From: Streptomyces werraensis
GTDB taxonomy: Bacteria; Actinomycetota; Actinomycetes; Streptomycetales; Streptomycetaceae
Assembly (NCBI GenBank): GCA_014656175.1
Contig: BNBX01000006.1
Coordinates: 372,001-436,000 of the forward strand
DNA length: 64,000 bases
Reading direction: 5' to 3'
Position 1 is the first letter of the stretch; each line of letters begins with the position of its first letter. A model generated the notes under the pieces. The model was given only the letters and a program-made list of their open reading frames with translations. It ran no database searches and was not told the origin of the DNA. Of the stretch, positions 24,912 through 33,114 are shown piece by piece. The position numbers were made by a program, and so were the translations under genes.

Positions 24912-26149
24912 GGACGTTTCTTTCAGTGCCCGCCGTGGCCGATCGCGCCGCGGCGGGCGAGGAGCGGCCGTCGCGCGGTGCGCGGAGGAGGCAACCGCTC
25001 CTCGTGGCCGTGTTGCTGGCAGTCTCCTCGGTCGGCGCGCTGAGCCTCGGTACCCCCTACGTCCCTCCGTACCGGCTGGTCGCCGCTGTGCTGGAGGGGG
25101 AGACCACCCTCGCCGGGGTCGTCGTGAGTGAACTCCGCGTGCCCCGGCTGCTGCTGGCGTTGGTCGCCGGAGCCTGTCTGGGGGCGGCCGGGCTGGTGCT
25201 CCAGGAGGCGTTGCGCAATCCTCTGGCGGTTCCGGAGATGCTGGGTGTGTCGTCCGGGGCGGCGCTGGGGGTGGCCGCTCCGCTGGTGCTGGCCTTCTCC
25301 CTGCCCGCCGCGGTTCAGCCTCTGCTGGCCATCGGCGGGGCCGCCCTCGGTGGCGGGCTCACGTTGCTGGTCGCCGGGATCGGCCGCAGCCCCTCCGCCG
25401 TGCTGCTGACCGGTGCGGCGGTGGCGGCCGCGTTGCAGGCTGCGCTGCTCGTGCTGATGGTCATGGCCGACCAGTTGGACCTCCAGCTGATCTACCGCTA
25501 CCTGCTCGGTTCCCTGTCCGCCCGGACGTGGGACGACGTGACGGGCATGTGGCCGTGGCTGCTCGTCGCGGTGCCGGCGCTCGTGCTGTGCGCGCCGGTG
25601 CTGTCCGTCCTGCGGCTGGGCGACGAGGACGCCCAGGCGCTCGGTGTGCGAGCTCAACGCGCCCGGCTGGCAGCGCTGGCCGTCGCCGTGGTGCTGATCG
25701 CCCCGGTGACGGCCGTGTGCGGGCCCGTCGCCTGGGTGGGGTTTCTCGCCCCGCACCTGAGCCGTTGGTTCAATCCCGCGGCGGGAGCGGTGCGCTGGCT
25801 TCCCTGGTCCGCGGCCTGGGGCGCGGTCGTCGTGGCGGTCGCCGATGTCCCGGCCAGGCTGGCGCTGGCTCCCGTGGAGACCCCCGCCGGCGCGTGGACG
25901 GCCCTGCTGGGAGTTCCGGCCGGCGTCGCGCTGATGCGGTCGAGCGGCCGCCGCCGGACGGCCCGGCACGGACGGGCCGCTTCGGTCGGTACGCGCGAGC
26001 AGCTGTCCGGGCTGCGGAAGACGGCTCCGGTCGGGGCGGACGACGTACCTCCCACCGGAGCAGCATCGCACGCTCACCGGAGCGAACCCGGGCACGGCAG
26101 TCCGACCTTGCCGCCTGCGGGGGCGGCCGGAACGGAGGACGTACGGTGA
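24908..26149 (+). CDS. FecCD-type ABC transporter permease
   Basis: The product has 413 residues from GTG 24908, which overlaps the stop of the binding protein gene (GTGA). It carries FecCD family signatures: RVPRLLLALVAGACLGAAGL, VLQEALRNPLAVPEMLGVSS, and the ATPase-contact segment VCGPVAWVGFLAPHLSRWF, with about nine or ten membrane helices. The last 70 residues, after about 340, are a hydrophilic extension with His (GAASHAHRSEPGHGS) not usual in the family; it might bind metal or simply be spacer. It forms a heterodimer with the next gene product. Confidence 0.87.
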   Translation: MRTFLSVPAVADRAAAGEERPSRGARRRQPLLVAVLLAVSSVGALSLGTPYVPPYRLVAAVLEGETTLAGVVVSELRVPRLLLALVAGACLGAAGLVLQEALRNPLAVPEMLGVSSGAALGVAAPLVLAFSLPAAVQPLLAIGGAALGGGLTLLVAGIGRSPSAVLLTGAAVAAALQAALLVLMVMADQLDLQLIYRYLLGSLSARTWDDVTGMWPWLLVAVPALVLCAPVLSVLRLGDEDAQALGVRAQRARLAALAVAVVLIAPVTAVCGPVAWVGFLAPHLSRWFNPAAGAVRWLPWSAAWGAVVVAVADVPARLALAPVETPAGAWTALLGVPAGVALMRSSGRRRTARHGRAASVGTREQLSGLRKTAPVGADDVPPTGAASHAHRSEPGHGSPTLPPAGAAGTEDVR

Positions 26150-27153
26150 CAAGGCGTTTCACGGCCCTTGCGGCACTGGCCGTCGTGTGCGCCGCGGTGG
26201 AGGTGGTGGCCGGGCGCGGCATGTCTCCGGTGGACGTCTGGGACGTCCTCAACGGTGGCGGTGACGCGACGGAGCGCCACATCGTTTTCCAACTGCGTCT
26301 GCCGAGGCTGCTCGTCGCCCTCGGCGCGGGCGCCTGTCTGGCCGTGGCAGGCCTGGTCCTGCAGTCCGCACTGCGAAATCCCCTGGCCGGGCCGGAGGTG
26401 ACGGGCGTGACCCCAGGGGCGGTCCTCGGCGCCGTCACCGCGACCGCCTTGGGGCTCGCCGGGTGGGAGTCGCCCCTGGCCGTGGTCCTCGCCGCGTGCG
26501 CGGGTGGGTGCGCCGGAGCGGCAATGCTGTGGTTGCTCGCCGGCCGCCGCCATGGTGATCCCGCGCAGACCGCCGTGCACGGGGTGCTGGTGTCGGCGGT
26601 GCTCGGCGGGTTCACCGCCATGGTGCTGCTCGTGGAGCCGGGCGAGCTCGGCAGCGTCGTGCAGTGGCTGGTGGGCACCACAGAGGGCCGGGTGTGGGAG
26701 CACTGGCACTTGCTGTGGCCGTGGGCGCTCCTCTGGTCGGCCGCCGCCTGGCTGCTGGCGGGGCCGTTGACCCTGCTGCGCTGCGGGGACGACATCGCCC
26801 TCGCCGCCGGCCTCTCCGTCCGCCGGGCCCGGTCCCTGGCCCTGCTGTGCGCGGTGGCCCTGACCGCTGGCGCCGTGGCCGCCGTCGGCGCGCTCGGTTT
26901 CATCGGGTTGCTCGTCCCGCATCTGGCCGTGGCCGTCTTCGGTGCGGACCTGCGCCGGAGCCTTCCCGGCGCCGCCCTGACAGGCGCTGTTGTGGTGTGC
27001 GGGGCGGACGCGGCGGCGCAGCTGTCCTCGCGGCTGCTGGCGACGGCGCTGGACTCCGGACGGCTCACGTTGCCGGTCGGGGCACTCACCGCCTGTCTCG
27101 GTGCCGCGTTGCTGCTGCTCGTCGTGCGCCGCACGCCGAGCCGTACGTTCTGA
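26146..27153 (+). CDS. FecCD-type ABC transporter permease
   Basis: The product has 335 residues from GTG 26146, overlapping the previous stop by GTGA. Signatures: RLPRLLVALGAGACLAVAGL, VLQSALRNPLAGPEVTGVTP, and VGALGFIGLLVPHLAV, the coupling helix region. The lengths and overlaps show it is the second half of a heterodimeric chelate importer. The ATPase follows 20 bases downstream. Confidence 0.88.
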   Translation: MTRRFTALAALAVVCAAVEVVAGRGMSPVDVWDVLNGGGDATERHIVFQLRLPRLLVALGAGACLAVAGLVLQSALRNPLAGPEVTGVTPGAVLGAVTATALGLAGWESPLAVVLAACAGGCAGAAMLWLLAGRRHGDPAQTAVHGVLVSAVLGGFTAMVLLVEPGELGSVVQWLVGTTEGRVWEHWHLLWPWALLWSAAAWLLAGPLTLLRCGDDIALAAGLSVRRARSLALLCAVALTAGAVAAVGALGFIGLLVPHLAVAVFGADLRRSLPGAALTGAVVVCGADAAAQLSSRLLATALDSGRLTLPVGALTACLGAALLLLVVRRTPSRTF

Positions 27154-27173
27154 CGTCGAATTGAGGACTGAGC

Positions 27174-27995
27174 ATGATCGAGTCCGTGGGGATCCACCTC
27201 GAGGGGGTCCACTTCGGCTACCCCGGACGGCCTGTGCTGCAGGGCGTGGACCTGACCGTCCGGCCGGGTGAGCTGACCGCCCTGATCGGCCTGAACGGCT
27301 GTGGCAAGTCGACCCTGCTGCGGGTGGCCGCCGGGCTGCTGAAACCGGACGAAGGGCGCGTGCTGCTCGGCGAGGACGATGTCACGCGGCTTTCAAGACG
27401 CGCCACGGCCCGGAAGGTGGCCTTGCTGCACCAGTCGGCTCCGGCGGTCCCGGGCATGACGGTCCGTCATCTGGTCCGGCAGGGGCGGTACGCGGCGCGC
27501 GGCCCGCTGGGCATGCTGCGCGAGGGCGACGACCCCGTCGTGCGTCGGGCGCTGCGCGATGTCGGGGTGGAGGAGTGGGCCGAACGTGACGTCGACGCGT
27601 TGTCCGGCGGCGAGCGGCAACGCGTCAGGCTCGCGATGGCGCTCGCTCAGGACACCCGGGTCCTGCTGCTCGACGAACCGACAACGTACCTGGATTTGCA
27701 CCACCAGCTCGACGTACTGCAGACCGTGGTGCGTCTGCGGGAGGAACGCGGGCTCACGGTGGTGATGGTGCTGCACGACCTGGCCCACGCTGCCCGGTTC
27801 GCCGAGCGGATCGTCGCCCTGCGGGAGGGCCGTGTGGTGGCCGACGGAGCACCGAAGCAGGTCGTCACGCCGGGGTTGCTGGCGGAGGTGCTGCAGGTGG
27901 CAGGCCGGGTCGGTGAGGATCCGGAAGGTGGGTGGCCCGTGTGTTACCCAGATCACCCCATCGCAGATCTAGAATATGAAAATCAGATTCATTAG
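27174..27995 (+). CDS. FecE-type ABC transporter ATP-binding protein
   Basis: The product has 273 residues. Walker A GLNGCGKST is near residue 43, the signature is LSGGERQRVRLAMALAQ, Walker B is VLLLDEPTTYLDLHHQLD, and the switch His lies in VMVLHDLAHAARF; these match the FecE/FepC/BtuD group. It powers the preceding FecCD permeases. The last codons of this gene contain the Zur box (27977-27991) that faces the RiPP precursor gene, so the two units are packed without spare DNA. Confidence 0.9.
   Translation: MIESVGIHLEGVHFGYPGRPVLQGVDLTVRPGELTALIGLNGCGKSTLLRVAAGLLKPDEGRVLLGEDDVTRLSRRATARKVALLHQSAPAVPGMTVRHLVRQGRYAARGPLGMLREGDDPVVRRALRDVGVEEWAERDVDALSGGERQRVRLAMALAQDTRVLLLDEPTTYLDLHHQLDVLQTVVRLREERGLTVVMVLHDLAHAARFAERIVALREGRVVADGAPKQVVTPGLLAEVLQVAGRVGEDPEGGWPVCYPDHPIADLEYENQIH
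27977..27991. promoter_or_regulatory. Zur box in front of the RiPP precursor gene
   Basis: TGAAAATCAGATTCA matches the box at 9306 in 13 of 15 positions when that one is read on the minus strand. It lies inside the 3' end of the ABC ATPase gene. TAGAGT at 27993-27998 fits the -10 consensus directly after it, placing the transcript start near 28005, with GAAGGAG before the precursor ATG. Confidence 0.8.
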
Positions 27996-28052
27996 AGTGA
28001 GGCCGCGGCGCTCAACCGAACGCCGTATCTCCCTGCTGATGAAGGAGAGTTC

Positions 28053-28166
28053 ATGGAGAACGAGCAGGTCTTCGCCCCGATCGCCGACCCGGGTCAGCTG
28101 GCTCACGACTCGGCCTCTCACTCCAACGCGCTCGTCGAGAACCCCTTCGAGGACACCGAGGAGTAA
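28053..28166 (+). CDS. azole-type RiPP precursor peptide (candidate zincophore precursor)
   Basis: A 37-residue peptide with GAAGGAG 6 bases before the ATG. Residues 1-17 read MENEQVFAPIADPGQLA, a plausible leader; residues 18-37 read HDSASHSNALVENPFEDTEE. There is no Cys; Ser 20, 22 and 24 alternate with Asp19, Ala21 and His23, so cyclodehydration would give three azole rings flanked by His18, Asp19 and His23, a metal-ligand-rich arrangement. The acidic end may be core or follower. It is immediately followed by a strong hairpin and then by leader-binding, YcaO and SagB-like genes, the standard azole RiPP set. I cannot match it to a characterised precursor. Its being a real gene rests on context, ribosome site, size and coding character. 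Confidence 0.8.
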   Translation: MENEQVFAPIADPGQLAHDSASHSNALVENPFEDTEE

Positions 28167-28189
28167 GCGAGGGCTAGCCACCCTCGACC

Positions 28190-28223
28190 GTGGGCCCGCC
28201 CGATGCCTTCCGGGCGGGCCCAC
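28190..28223 (+). terminator. hairpin between the precursor and modification genes
   Basis: GTGGGCCCGCCCG and CGGGCGGGCCCAC form a perfect 13-bp stem with an 8-nt loop, starting 24 bases after the precursor stop. No new promoter is obvious before the next gene at 28258, so it most likely acts as a partial terminator or mRNA stabiliser giving more precursor than enzymes, as in many RiPP operons. Confidence 0.7.
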
Positions 28224-28257
28224 GCCCGTCCCCGCTCCCGTCGACAGGAGGAACACC

Positions 28258-29115
28258 GTGTCCCGTAGCCGACTCGTCCCCGGTGTCGAGGTCGTCGCCG
28301 TGCCCGGGCGAGGGCTGGCCGTCCGCACCCCCGAGGGGGAGTTCTTCAGCGTCAGAACAGGGGACACTGACGAGGACGCCTTGCTCTCTCTGCTTGCCGG
28401 GGGGACCGCAGCCCCGGTGGACAAGGGGATGGATCGCGTGATCCGGGCGTTCGCGGAAGCCGGATATCTGGCGGAAGGCCCGTTGGGTCCGGAGGAGTGG
28501 CCCGCCGCTCTCCAAGACGTCAGAATCCTCGGCGACCCGGTCCTGACCGAACCGCTCGCCGTGCAACTGACCGCCTTGGGCGCGCGGCCCCGTACGACTT
28601 CGGCGGGGACCTCCTCCGGCAGCTCGCCGGTGGGGATGGAGGACCTGCTCGACGGAAGCCCCTCCGCGGTCGTGTGGTGCCTGGACGGGCCCGTGCCGGA
28701 CGGCTTGTGGGACGCCGCCGACCGCCTGCCGGAGCACGGTGTTGCGTGGCTGCGCTGCCACCGCGAAGGCTGGCAGGCGTACGTCGAGCCGGTGGCCGTC
28801 ACTCCCGGGGACGTCACGTCGGCGCACGTCCGGTCCCGCCGGCTCGCCGCCACACCCGCCCACCGGGAACTGGCCGCGTACTGGAGTGGCCCCCGGACCT
28901 CGGGCACGCCCGTCCGGCTCACTGTGCCCGCCGCCACGCTGCTCGCCGCGCTGCTCGCGGACGATCTCAGCCGGTGGGCCACCGGCGCCCCCGACCCGGT
29001 CGGCCTCCCGGCACGCCGTCGGCTCCGGCATGTGGACCTGCGCACGCTGACCGTCACCGAGCACCCCGTCCTCCCGGTACCCGACGTCGCACCGACGCCG
29101 AGGAAGGGCGAATGA
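28258..29115 (+). CDS. leader-binding E1-like partner protein of the RiPP cyclodehydratase
   Basis: The product has 285 residues from GTG 28258, with AGGAGG 6 bases upstream. The N-terminal 80 residues fit a RiPP recognition element (winged helix): LVPGVEVVAVPGRGLAVRTP, FFSVRTGDTDEDALLSLLAG, MDRVIRAFAEAGYLAEG. The rest resembles the ThiF/E1-like partner in azole pathways, with the recurrent WLRCHREGWQAYVEPVAVTP and HVRSRRLAATPAHRELAAYW. The usual Cys-x2-Cys zinc pairs of such proteins are missing. It should hold the precursor leader and activate the YcaO enzyme. Its stop overlaps the next start (ATGA at 29112). Confidence 0.75.
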   Translation: MSRSRLVPGVEVVAVPGRGLAVRTPEGEFFSVRTGDTDEDALLSLLAGGTAAPVDKGMDRVIRAFAEAGYLAEGPLGPEEWPAALQDVRILGDPVLTEPLAVQLTALGARPRTTSAGTSSGSSPVGMEDLLDGSPSAVVWCLDGPVPDGLWDAADRLPEHGVAWLRCHREGWQAYVEPVAVTPGDVTSAHVRSRRLAATPAHRELAAYWSGPRTSGTPVRLTVPAATLLAALLADDLSRWATGAPDPVGLPARRRLRHVDLRTLTVTEHPVLPVPDVAPTPRKGE

Positions 29116-30596
29116 CGGCGGTCCGGACGGTCGCCGTGGGCGAACTCGCCACCGACACCTGCCTCCCGGCCGGCGACGGCCCCTTCCCGACCGTCCTGAT
29201 CCGCACCCCCTACGACCGGACACGCCACCGGGCCGAGGCGCGCGGCTGGGCCCGCCGTGGGTTCGCAGCCGTGGTACAAGACGTCCGGGGCCGCTACGCG
29301 TCGCCAGGGGAGTGGCACCCGTACGCGCACGAGGCCGCCGACGGAACAGCAGCCGTCCGCTGGATCCGGCAGCAGCCGTGGAGCGACGGGCGGCTGGTGG
29401 CCGTCGGCGCCTCCTACGCGGCCCACTGCGCCCTCGTCCTCGCCCTCGACGTCCCAGGGGATGCCCGGCCGGATGCCGTCATCGCGGCCGTGCCCGCCCT
29501 TGGCCTGGCTGAGACCGCCCGCGAGGCGTCCGGCGTGGAACGGCTGCTCTCCCGCGCCGGATGGTGGGCCGCCCACGGTGACCGGCGTGACTCCGACGAC
29601 AGTGCGCTGAACAAGGCCCTCGCCGAGGATCCCGGCCTGCTCGCCCACCTGCCGTTGACCGCACTGCCCGAGCGCATGGGACGCGCCCTGCCCTCGTGGG
29701 CGGGCTTGTGGCGCCATCACGACCGCGGGCGGCTCGTGGCGCGGGCGGCGCACGCCGAGCAACCCCTGCTCGCGGTGGGCGGACACCACGACCACTTCAC
29801 CGAGGAGACCGTCGCTCTGTGGCGCGCCTGGGGCGGAGCTCCGGCGCGTTTGCTGCTCGGCCCCTGGGGACACTCCCTGACCGCTGCTCCGTGGCCGGAC
29901 GCGGGACCCGCCCACCGGCTCGAGCTCGGTGAACTGTACGTGCGCTGGGCCCGCCGCGCCCTGACCGGTGACCTCGCCCCCGGCCACCACGGCGCACTGG
30001 CGCTCGGTGCCGCCGGCCTGTGGCTGCCGGCCAACGCCGAGGGGCAACAGCGCGCCCACCGCACGCGCCTGCTGCACGGCTCCGTCTTCACCGCCGACCC
30101 CGCACGGCCCGTTCGCTCCGACGACCTGACCGTGCCCGCGGATGGCCCGCCTGACCGCTGCCTGCTGGTCACACCGCCGTCGCCGCGACCGCTCGACCTC
30201 GTCGGACCGTCCAGTGTGCGACTGCGGGCCACCGCCCACACACCGTCCGCCGACTGGGTGGCCCGGCTCGTCGCGCTCTCACCCGACGGGACCGCCGAGC
30301 GGCTCGCCGTCGGCATCGTGCGGCGTGTAGAACCAACAGGCCAGGAAAGCACGTTCACCGTCGAGCTCGGCCGACTCGCCCGTCGGCTCCGGGCCGGTAC
30401 CCGGCTGCGCCTGGAGATCGCCGGACACCACTTCCCGGCCCACGCCCGTAACCCCCACACCGGTGACGACCCGATGACGGCCGAACACCTGCTCGCCTCG
30501 CGGCGGCAGATCGACCCGGACAGCGTGGTGCTGTACCTGCCCGTGCTCCCGTCCACTCCCGCCCCCACCGACCCTGCCGAGGAGATCTTGCGATGA
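29112..30596 (+). CDS. CocE/NonD (S15-like) alpha/beta hydrolase
   Basis: The product has 494 residues. The N-terminal catalytic domain has the nucleophile Ser101 in VAVGASYAAH, an oxyanion Tyr in RTPYDRTRHR, and VQDVRGRYASPGEWHP, hallmarks of X-Pro dipeptidyl peptidase/CocE enzymes. A jelly-roll C-terminal domain follows from about residue 325 (LDLVGPSSVRLRATAHTPSA). CocE hydrolases cut esters or peptides after proline. Overlaps at both ends place it firmly inside the RiPP operon. It may remove the leader, trim the product, or hydrolyse the chelator to release metal after uptake; none of these is shown. Confidence 0.82.
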   Translation: MTAVRTVAVGELATDTCLPAGDGPFPTVLIRTPYDRTRHRAEARGWARRGFAAVVQDVRGRYASPGEWHPYAHEAADGTAAVRWIRQQPWSDGRLVAVGASYAAHCALVLALDVPGDARPDAVIAAVPALGLAETAREASGVERLLSRAGWWAAHGDRRDSDDSALNKALAEDPGLLAHLPLTALPERMGRALPSWAGLWRHHDRGRLVARAAHAEQPLLAVGGHHDHFTEETVALWRAWGGAPARLLLGPWGHSLTAAPWPDAGPAHRLELGELYVRWARRALTGDLAPGHHGALALGAAGLWLPANAEGQQRAHRTRLLHGSVFTADPARPVRSDDLTVPADGPPDRCLLVTPPSPRPLDLVGPSSVRLRATAHTPSADWVARLVALSPDGTAERLAVGIVRRVEPTGQESTFTVELGRLARRLRAGTRLRLEIAGHHFPAHARNPHTGDDPMTAEHLLASRRQIDPDSVVLYLPVLPSTPAPTDPAEEILR

Positions 30597-31972
30597 CAAC
30601 TCTGCCGCTGGAAGCCCTCGTCGACCCCCTCTGCGGCATCATCCGCAAGGTCAAGCCCGTCGAGCACCCCGCGGGCGCCCCGCCCCGCTACACCGCGCTC
30701 ACGGCCGAGGTGTCCGACGCTCGCAGACTCGGGCTGTGGCCCGCCGACCGGGTCTCCCTCGGCACCACCTTCGGCGATCCGGAGCAGGCCCGTGTCGCCG
30801 CGATAGCCGAGGGGATGGAGCGCTACTGCGGCAACCGTGTGCCGCCGCCCGGCCACCCGGACGCACCCCTGCGCGCCACCGCCGCCGAACTGGCGGACAA
30901 GGGCCTGCGCCTGTACGGCCCGGCCGATCTGCCCGCCTACGCACCCTGGCAGTACGCCCGTGAGAAGTTCCCCTACCGCCCGCTCACCGCCGACACCCCC
31001 GCGCTGTGGACACGAGGATCCGAACGACTGTCCGACGGGACCGCCGCCGAGGTCTGGGCACCCGTCTCGCTCACCCACCTCAACTGGCGCCAGGGCGACT
31101 TGCGCCAGCTGCCCCGCACCCACCACCTCAACTACGCCGGGATCGCCACCGGACAAGACCTTGACGACGCGATCGAGCGCGGCCTGCTGGAAATCGTCGA
31201 ACGCGACGCCCTGGAACTGTGGTGGCACCTGGACGGCCCGGCCCGGGGCATCGACCCGGCCAGCGTGCCCGGCCTCACCGACGACCTCGACGGTTCCGCG
31301 CTGGAAGTTCACATCGTCGAGATGCACTCGGAGTTCGCCCCCTGCATGGCCGCGCTCGTCCACGACCCGCGCCTCGGCCTGTACGCCGCCGGGTTCGCCT
31401 GCAAGTACGATCCGGCCGAAGCAGCCCGCAAGGCCGTCCTCGAAGCCGTCCACACCTGGGTCTTCACCCAAGGCCTGACCGGTCCCGACGGCTGGGTGTT
31501 CCAGGCCGTCGAGGCCGGGCTGCTGGCCCGCGGGCTCTATCTGGACCACCGGGCCGACGGCCGCTACCTCGACGTGTGCGGCGAGCAGTTCGAGCACGTG
31601 CGAGACCTGGGAGCACACGTGCAGGTGTGGCTGGACGAACGGATGGCGGTCGAGGCCCGGAGGTATACCGAGCCCGCGCTCGGGACGGTGTCGGTTGCGG
31701 AGGTCCAGCCAGGCAGCCGGGAGCGGCTGAGGAGAACGCTGCGCGGCGGCGGCCACCGCGTCATGACCTTCGATCTCACCACCGAGGACGTGGCGGAGAC
31801 CGCGCTGCGCGTCGCCCGGGTCCTCGTATCAGGACTGCTGCCCAACGCGCCCGCCGCGTTCGGGTACTTCGGCTGCCCGCGCCTGGCCGAGGCCGCCGTG
31901 GCGCGCGGATGGCGCACCACCGCGCCGACCGCGCCGCGGGACTTCACGCTGGCACCTCCGCCGCACATGTGA
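30593..31972 (+). CDS. YcaO cyclodehydratase
   Basis: The product has 459 residues. YcaO enzymes use ATP to cyclise Ser, Thr or Cys onto the preceding amide, making azolines. ATP/Mg-binding elements are visible: AAIAEGMERYCGN near residue 68, AIERGLLEIVERDALELWWH around 193-212, and AAGFACKYDPAEAARKAVLE near 265-285. The C-terminus ends in a short proline tract (FTLAPPPHM), a simplified form of the PxPxP tail important in azole-forming members. It starts within the stop of the hydrolase gene. With the partner protein at 28258 it should act on the Ser residues of the precursor. Confidence 0.92.
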   Translation: MTTLPLEALVDPLCGIIRKVKPVEHPAGAPPRYTALTAEVSDARRLGLWPADRVSLGTTFGDPEQARVAAIAEGMERYCGNRVPPPGHPDAPLRATAAELADKGLRLYGPADLPAYAPWQYAREKFPYRPLTADTPALWTRGSERLSDGTAAEVWAPVSLTHLNWRQGDLRQLPRTHHLNYAGIATGQDLDDAIERGLLEIVERDALELWWHLDGPARGIDPASVPGLTDDLDGSALEVHIVEMHSEFAPCMAALVHDPRLGLYAAGFACKYDPAEAARKAVLEAVHTWVFTQGLTGPDGWVFQAVEAGLLARGLYLDHRADGRYLDVCGEQFEHVRDLGAHVQVWLDERMAVEARRYTEPALGTVSVAEVQPGSRERLRRTLRGGGHRVMTFDLTTEDVAETALRVARVLVSGLLPNAPAAFGYFGCPRLAEAAVARGWRTTAPTAPRDFTLAPPPHM

Positions 31973-31980
31973 GGGCCACT

Positions 31981-33114
31981 GTGGAGAACCACCGTGAGAA
32001 CCTGCCGACGGACCCGGTCGCCGCCCTCGCCCGGGCCCGCTCCCCGGAGAGCCCCGGCCCCGACACCCCCGCCGGGACAGCCGTCCGCCACTGGCCAGGG
32101 CCACCGCGCCCGATCCCGGAGGCCGGCCCCGCGGACCTCGACCTGCGGACCCTGCTGCGTCTGTCCCTGGCGGCCTCGGACGCCTCCGGACGCCTCAGGC
32201 CCACCCCCTCCGCCGGTGCGCTGCATCCGGTGGACACCGAACTGGTCGTGGGCACCGGCTGCTCCCTGCCGCCCGGCCGCTACGGCTACGACCCCCTGCG
32301 CCATCGCGTCCACCACCTCGGCCCTCCCGTCGAGGGCACGCCGCCCGGCGCGACCGCCGCCCTCTCCGTCACCGTGCGGCGCACGGTGTCCCACTACGGC
32401 CACCGGGCCTGGCCCCTCCTGCTGCTGGACACCGGGCACGCCGCCGCGGCGCTGCTCCTCGCGGCCCGCGTCCTGGGCGTTGAAGGATGCGATGTGCGGA
32501 TGGACGGGCGCTCCGAGAACCCCCTGGCCGTCGTACGCATCCCACCGCCCGACGGGCAGGGGCCGAAGCGCCTTGCGGATCGCGAGGACCGGCCGACGCC
32601 GGCCGACCTGCTGACGCGCCGCAGTACCCCGCCACCGTTGCGGGGCAGCCCACCCGGCGAGGCATTGCAGGCAATCCTGGCCACCGCCGAACGGGCCGGG
32701 GACGGCCGCTTGTTGCGCTGGTGCGCCGCGGTCGGCCCACCTCGGCCCGGCCTCATGGAACTGGCTCCCGAGGGCGCCACCCTGCGGCCCTACGCGTTCG
32801 GCGAGGCCCGTCCGACGCTCGCGGCCTGGGCGGCGGGCCAGGCGTGGCTTGCGGACGCCGGCGCCGTACTGCTCGCCCACGGCTGCCCCGCGGACGCCGA
32901 CGCCGCGCACATCCGCCGCGCCCACCTGCGAGCCGGCTTCGCCGTCCACCTGGCCCATGTCACAGCCCTGCGCCACGGGCTGGCGGCCCGGCCCGTCGGC
33001 TCCTGGCAGCAGGCGGATCTCGGCGCCGCCCTCGGAGCCGCGCCGGGCCGTGACTGGGTCGTACACGCCCTGGCCCTCGGCACCCGCCACGCCGACGAGG
33101 AGAATCCGACATGA
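31981..33114 (+). CDS. SagB-like nitroreductase-fold azoline dehydrogenase
   Basis: The product has 377 residues from GTG 31981, 8 bases after the YcaO stop, with GAGGG before it. SagB-family flavin-binding motifs are present: RLRPTPSAGALHPVDTELVV near residue 75, LLLLDTGHAAAALLLAARVL near 150, and a second, weaker nitroreductase module at the C-terminus (RAHLRAGFAVHLAHVTALRH). SagB proteins use FMN to oxidise azolines to azoles. Since the precursor lacks Cys, the expected product rings are oxazoles. Its stop overlaps the next start (ATGA at 33111). Confidence 0.85.
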   Translation: MENHRENLPTDPVAALARARSPESPGPDTPAGTAVRHWPGPPRPIPEAGPADLDLRTLLRLSLAASDASGRLRPTPSAGALHPVDTELVVGTGCSLPPGRYGYDPLRHRVHHLGPPVEGTPPGATAALSVTVRRTVSHYGHRAWPLLLLDTGHAAAALLLAARVLGVEGCDVRMDGRSENPLAVVRIPPPDGQGPKRLADREDRPTPADLLTRRSTPPPLRGSPPGEALQAILATAERAGDGRLLRWCAAVGPPRPGLMELAPEGATLRPYAFGEARPTLAAWAAGQAWLADAGAVLLAHGCPADADAAHIRRAHLRAGFAVHLAHVTALRHGLAARPVGSWQQADLGAALGAAPGRDWVVHALALGTRHADEENPT

